From NCBI RefSeq assembly GCF_013364195.1, contig NZ_CP054918.1, positions 930,001 to 994,000 of the forward strand: DNA of 64,000 bases, read 5' to 3'. Positions within the stretch are counted from its first letter, which is position 1. The number at the start of each line of letters is the position of its first letter. The position numbers were made by a program, and so were the translations under genes. This document shows positions 61,724-64,000 of this stretch, piece by piece. The DNA is from Streptomyces sp. NA04227 (GTDB taxonomy: Bacteria > Actinomycetota > Actinomycetes > Streptomycetales > Streptomycetaceae). The notes under the pieces are model-generated. The model made no database searches. It had not been told where the DNA came from and saw only the letters and a program-made list of their open reading frames with translations.

Positions 61724-62620
61724 GTGTCGGTTCTGGTTGTGCTTCTCGCCGTCGGGGCGGCCTGCTGCCTCGGTACCGGATTCGTGCTCCAGCAACAGGC
61801 CGCACAGCACGCCCCGCTGGGCGACTACATGTCCTGGCGGCTGCTGCTCGACCTGATGCGGATGCCGCGCTGGCTGACCGGCATCGCGTTCATGGCCTGC
61901 GGGATGGCGCTGGGTGCGGTGGCCCTCGGCCAGGGCGAGGTGACGCTCGTCGAACCGCTTCTCGCCACCAACCTCCTCTTCGCCCTCGTACTGTCGCGGC
62001 ACCTGACCGGGCAGCCGCTCGGCCGCCAGGGCTGGGCCGGGCTCGCGCTGCTCGCGGGAGGCGTCACGACGTTCATCCTGGCGGGTGAGCCCCAGGGCTC
62101 CGACCAGGTCGCGGGACCGCTGCGGCACTGGCTGATCTTCGGCGTCGTCACCGGCATCGCTCTGCTGCTCGCCGGGGTCGCCGCCCACCGCCGCCCCTTC
62201 TACGGACCGGTCCTGCTGGGCGCGGCGGCCGGTCTCCTCTACGGCGTGCAGGACGCGCTGACCCGGGTCAGCGGCGAGCGGCTCGGCGACGGCGGCTGGC
62301 CCCTCTTCTTCGAGAGCTGGCAGCCGTACGCCGTCCTGGTACTCGGCGTCACCGGGCTGATCCTGGTGCAGAGCGCCTTCGAGACGGCACCGCTGCAGAT
62401 GTCGCTGCCCGCCCTGACCGCCGCCCAGCCGCTGGCCGGGATCGTCTGCGGGGTCGGCTTCCTCGGCGACCGGGTGCGTACCGACACCGGTGCCCTGGCC
62501 TGGGAGGCGGCGGGCCTCGCCGCGGTCGTCACCGGCATCGTGCTGCTCGGGCTGCACCCCGCGCTGCCCACACGGACGGCGGGCCCCGGCGAAGAGACGA
62601 GGGACCTTCAGCCACGGTGA
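61724..62620 (+). CDS. DMT-superfamily (EamA/NIPA-like) membrane transporter
   Basis: The product is 298 aa with nine or ten membrane helices. Two related halves, GEVTLVEPLLATNLLFALVLS and ETAPLQMSLPALTAAQPLAGIV, are the EamA-type pattern. The substrate is unknown. GTG 61724 follows GTAGGTGC. It is followed 24 bases later by the Nudix gene, so they are probably co-transcribed with the DUF202 pair. Confidence 0.88.
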   Translation: MSVLVVLLAVGAACCLGTGFVLQQQAAQHAPLGDYMSWRLLLDLMRMPRWLTGIAFMACGMALGAVALGQGEVTLVEPLLATNLLFALVLSRHLTGQPLGRQGWAGLALLAGGVTTFILAGEPQGSDQVAGPLRHWLIFGVVTGIALLLAGVAAHRRPFYGPVLLGAAAGLLYGVQDALTRVSGERLGDGGWPLFFESWQPYAVLVLGVTGLILVQSAFETAPLQMSLPALTAAQPLAGIVCGVGFLGDRVRTDTGALAWEAAGLAAVVTGIVLLGLHPALPTRTAGPGEETRDLQPR

Positions 62621-62644
62621 GGGGCGCCCTGATTGGATGGACAC

Positions 62645-63208
62645 ATGAGCGCCGCCGACGAGATCCTCGACATCGTGGACGCGCACGACCACGTGATCGG
62701 CCAGGCACCGCGCGGCGAGGTCTACGCCCGCGGACTGCGCCACCGCTGTGTGTTCGTGCTCGCCACCGACCCCGACGGCCACCTCTTCGTGCACCGCAGA
62801 ACGCCCACCAAGCTGGCCTTCCCCTCCTGCTACGACATGTTCGTCGGCGGAGTGGTCGGCGCCGGTGAGAGCTACGACGACGCGGCGCTGCGCGAGGCCG
62901 AGGAGGAGCTGGGCGTACAGGGGCTGCCCAGGCCCGTACCGCTGCTGAAGTTCCTGTACGAGGACGACAGCGGCCCGCGGAACGGGGGCGACGGCGAACC
63001 CTTCGCCTGGTGGTCCTGGGTCTACCAGGTCCGCTGCGACCTTCCCGTACAGCCCCAGCCCGAGGAGATCGACTGGTACGGCTTCCTCACCGAGCAGGAG
63101 GTCGACGCGCGCCTTGGCACCTGGGAGTGGACGCCGGACGGGCTCGCCGCCTACGCGCTGGTCAAGGCGCGGCGAGGCGAGGAAGGGGGCACGGGTGTCG
63201 CGCGGTGA
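62645..63208 (+). CDS. Nudix hydrolase
   Basis: The product is 187 aa. The Nudix box reads GGVVGAGE-SYDDAAL-REAEEELG, all conserved residues present. The N-terminal EILDIVDAHDHVIGQAPRGEVY and HRRTPTKLAFPSCYD are like isopentenyl-diphosphate isomerase/YfcD-type Nudix proteins; the substrate is uncertain. ATG 62645 is used; a TTG 4 codons upstream is weaker. It overlaps the first DUF202 gene by 14 bases. Confidence 0.93.
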   Translation: MSAADEILDIVDAHDHVIGQAPRGEVYARGLRHRCVFVLATDPDGHLFVHRRTPTKLAFPSCYDMFVGGVVGAGESYDDAALREAEEELGVQGLPRPVPLLKFLYEDDSGPRNGGDGEPFAWWSWVYQVRCDLPVQPQPEEIDWYGFLTEQEVDARLGTWEWTPDGLAAYALVKARRGEEGGTGVAR

Positions 63209-63596
63209 GGACTGGCGGCGGGTGGCGCGGCTGTGGCTGGCACCCGCCCGTATCGCCGAGGAGGGGGACACCCCCGATTACCGCTTCTCGCTGGCCAACG
63301 AACGTACCTTCCTGGCCTGGCTGCGCACCGCCCTCGCGCTGATCGGCGGCGGCTTCGCGGTGGACCAGTTCCTGCCCGACCTGCGCTGGGCCTGGCGGGT
63401 GTGCCTGGCGGTGGCCCTCCTCGCGGCGGGCGTGCTGTGCGCGTTGCGGGCGGTCAACCACTGGGTGCGCTGCGAGCGGGCGATGCGGCGCGGGCAGGAC
63501 CTGCCGGTGTCCCGGTTTCCGGCGCTGATGGCCCTCGCCATCGCCGTGGTCGCCCTGCTCATGGTGGTGATCGTGCTCGCGGGCGGGCAGTCGTGA
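63195..63596 (+). CDS. DUF202 (YidH-type) membrane protein
   Basis: The product is 133 aa. SLANERTFLAWLRTALALIGGGFAVDQFL is followed by further hydrophobic helices (three in all), the DUF202 pattern. The function is unknown. GTG 63195 has GAGGAAGGGGG upstream and overlaps the Nudix gene; the stop overlaps the next DUF202 gene in GTGA. Confidence 0.9.
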   Translation: MSRGEDWRRVARLWLAPARIAEEGDTPDYRFSLANERTFLAWLRTALALIGGGFAVDQFLPDLRWAWRVCLAVALLAAGVLCALRAVNHWVRCERAMRRGQDLPVSRFPALMALAIAVVALLMVVIVLAGGQS

Positions 63597-63898
63597 CGGC
63601 GCGCGACCCGGGGCTCCAGCCGGAGCGGACCAGGCTGGCCTGGCGGCGCACCACGCTGGCCTGCACGGTGGCCACCGTCCTCGCGGGCAAGGCGGCCCTG
63701 CAGAGCGGCGACGCGCCCGGCGTCCTGGCCGGGGTGCTGTGTGTGCTGCTGTGGCTGGGCTTTCTGTGGGTGGCCCACCGCAGGATCACCGCGCTCGGCG
63801 AGGCGGCCGTTCCCCGGCCGCTGGTGCCGCGGCTCGCCACCACGGCCGCGCTGTGCACGATGGCGCTCGCGGTGTGCGGCGCCGTCGTCGTGCGCTGA
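63593..63898 (+). CDS. Second DUF202 membrane protein
   Basis: The product is 101 aa. PERTRLAWRRTTLACTVATVL is the DUF202 motif, with three hydrophobic helices and almost no loops. Start GTG 63593 overlaps the previous stop in GTGA. The two DUF202 proteins are distant paralogues made as a coupled pair, which suggests a heteromeric membrane complex. The role is unknown. Confidence 0.88.
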   Translation: MTARDPGLQPERTRLAWRRTTLACTVATVLAGKAALQSGDAPGVLAGVLCVLLWLGFLWVAHRRITALGEAAVPRPLVPRLATTAALCTMALAVCGAVVVR

Positions 63899-63926
63899 CG
63901 CCCGGCCCGCCCGCGCCGCAGCAGGG

Positions 63927-64000
63927 TCAGTCGCCCCAGTCGACCGTGACCACGATCTTTCCCCGGGTGTGCCCCTCCTGGCTGCGGCGGTGCGCCTCGG
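63927..64000 (-). CDS. C-terminal end of a zinc-type alcohol dehydrogenase/quinone reductase (partial)
   Basis: The last 23 codons read EAHRRSQEGHTRGKIVVTVDWGD then stop at 63927. The pattern AHR..EGHTRGKIVV is the usual C-terminus of the NADP-dependent medium-chain dehydrogenase/quinone-oxidoreductase family. The rest lies past base 64000. Confidence 0.75.
   Translation of the reverse strand, partial: EAHRRSQEGHTRGKIVVTVDWGD

Overview
The window is a chromosomal piece of a Streptomyces. The DNA has very high GC with strongly GC-biased third codon positions, many GTG starts and frequent 4-base GTGA gene overlaps. It also carries lineage markers: a complete pupylation/proteasome locus (arc, dop, pup, prcB, prcA, pafA, pafB, pafC), a mycothiol gene (mshC), ParJ, a chaplin (ChpH) and the glycerol (gyl) operon. 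As far as I can recall it, the gene order follows the SCO1631-SCO1685 region of S. coelicolor.

Layout. 1-3757 (-) is a pafB-pafC-zinc ribbon-small membrane protein-tatA-tatC run, cut at the window edge inside tatC. 3893-5315 holds two FKBP prolyl isomerases, one cytosolic and one a two-domain lipoprotein. 5533-8163 is pafA behind an MFS exporter, with a divergent LacI-type regulator (8315-9499). 9659-15888 (-) is prcA, prcB, an endonuclease VII-like HNH gene, pup, dop and the proteasomal ATPase arc. 16149-21896 carries a ferredoxin, a secreted hypothetical, trmI, a site-2 protease with CBS domains, a RecB-family nuclease and an orphan response regulator. 22046-28451 (-) is a lone peptide-type binding lipoprotein, a HAD phosphatase and metH. 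28809-34029 (+) is gylR followed by glpF-glpK-glpD, then an LLM oxidoreductase and parJ. 36730-41260 (-) is a secreted GH31 enzyme and mshC.

41432-43579 (-) is a tight kinase-like / DUF3090 / histidine-phosphatase trio, next to corA. 44727-47049 has a ferritin-like protein and an F420-type oxidoreductase with a 193-bp MITE between the oxidoreductase stop codon and its terminator. 47188-50672 is an aldo-keto reductase translationally coupled to a RecD2-like protein that has lost its helicase motifs. 50924-55201 has an acidic-tailed hypothetical, a DUF5703 protein, chpH, an M20 peptidase, tRNA-Leu(GAG) and a YchJ/SEC-C protein. 55334-58258 is the gluconate system gntR / gntK-gntP. 58522-63927 has an APC permease, a hypothetical, a DMT transporter, a Nudix hydrolase and two DUF202 membrane proteins. 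The window ends in the tail of a zinc-type dehydrogenase.

How it works together. Pup is ligated to lysines by PafA and removed by Dop. Arc unfolds the tagged protein into the PrcBA core, and PafBC controls a DNA-damage response. The gyl block imports, phosphorylates and oxidises glycerol under GylR. The gnt block imports and phosphorylates gluconate under GntR. Most of the window is conserved housekeeping DNA. The parts worth a second look are the kinase/phosphatase/DUF3090 trio, the HNH gene wedged into the proteasome operon, the degenerate RecD2 protein, the MITE, and the shared sequence motif at the two gyl promoters.
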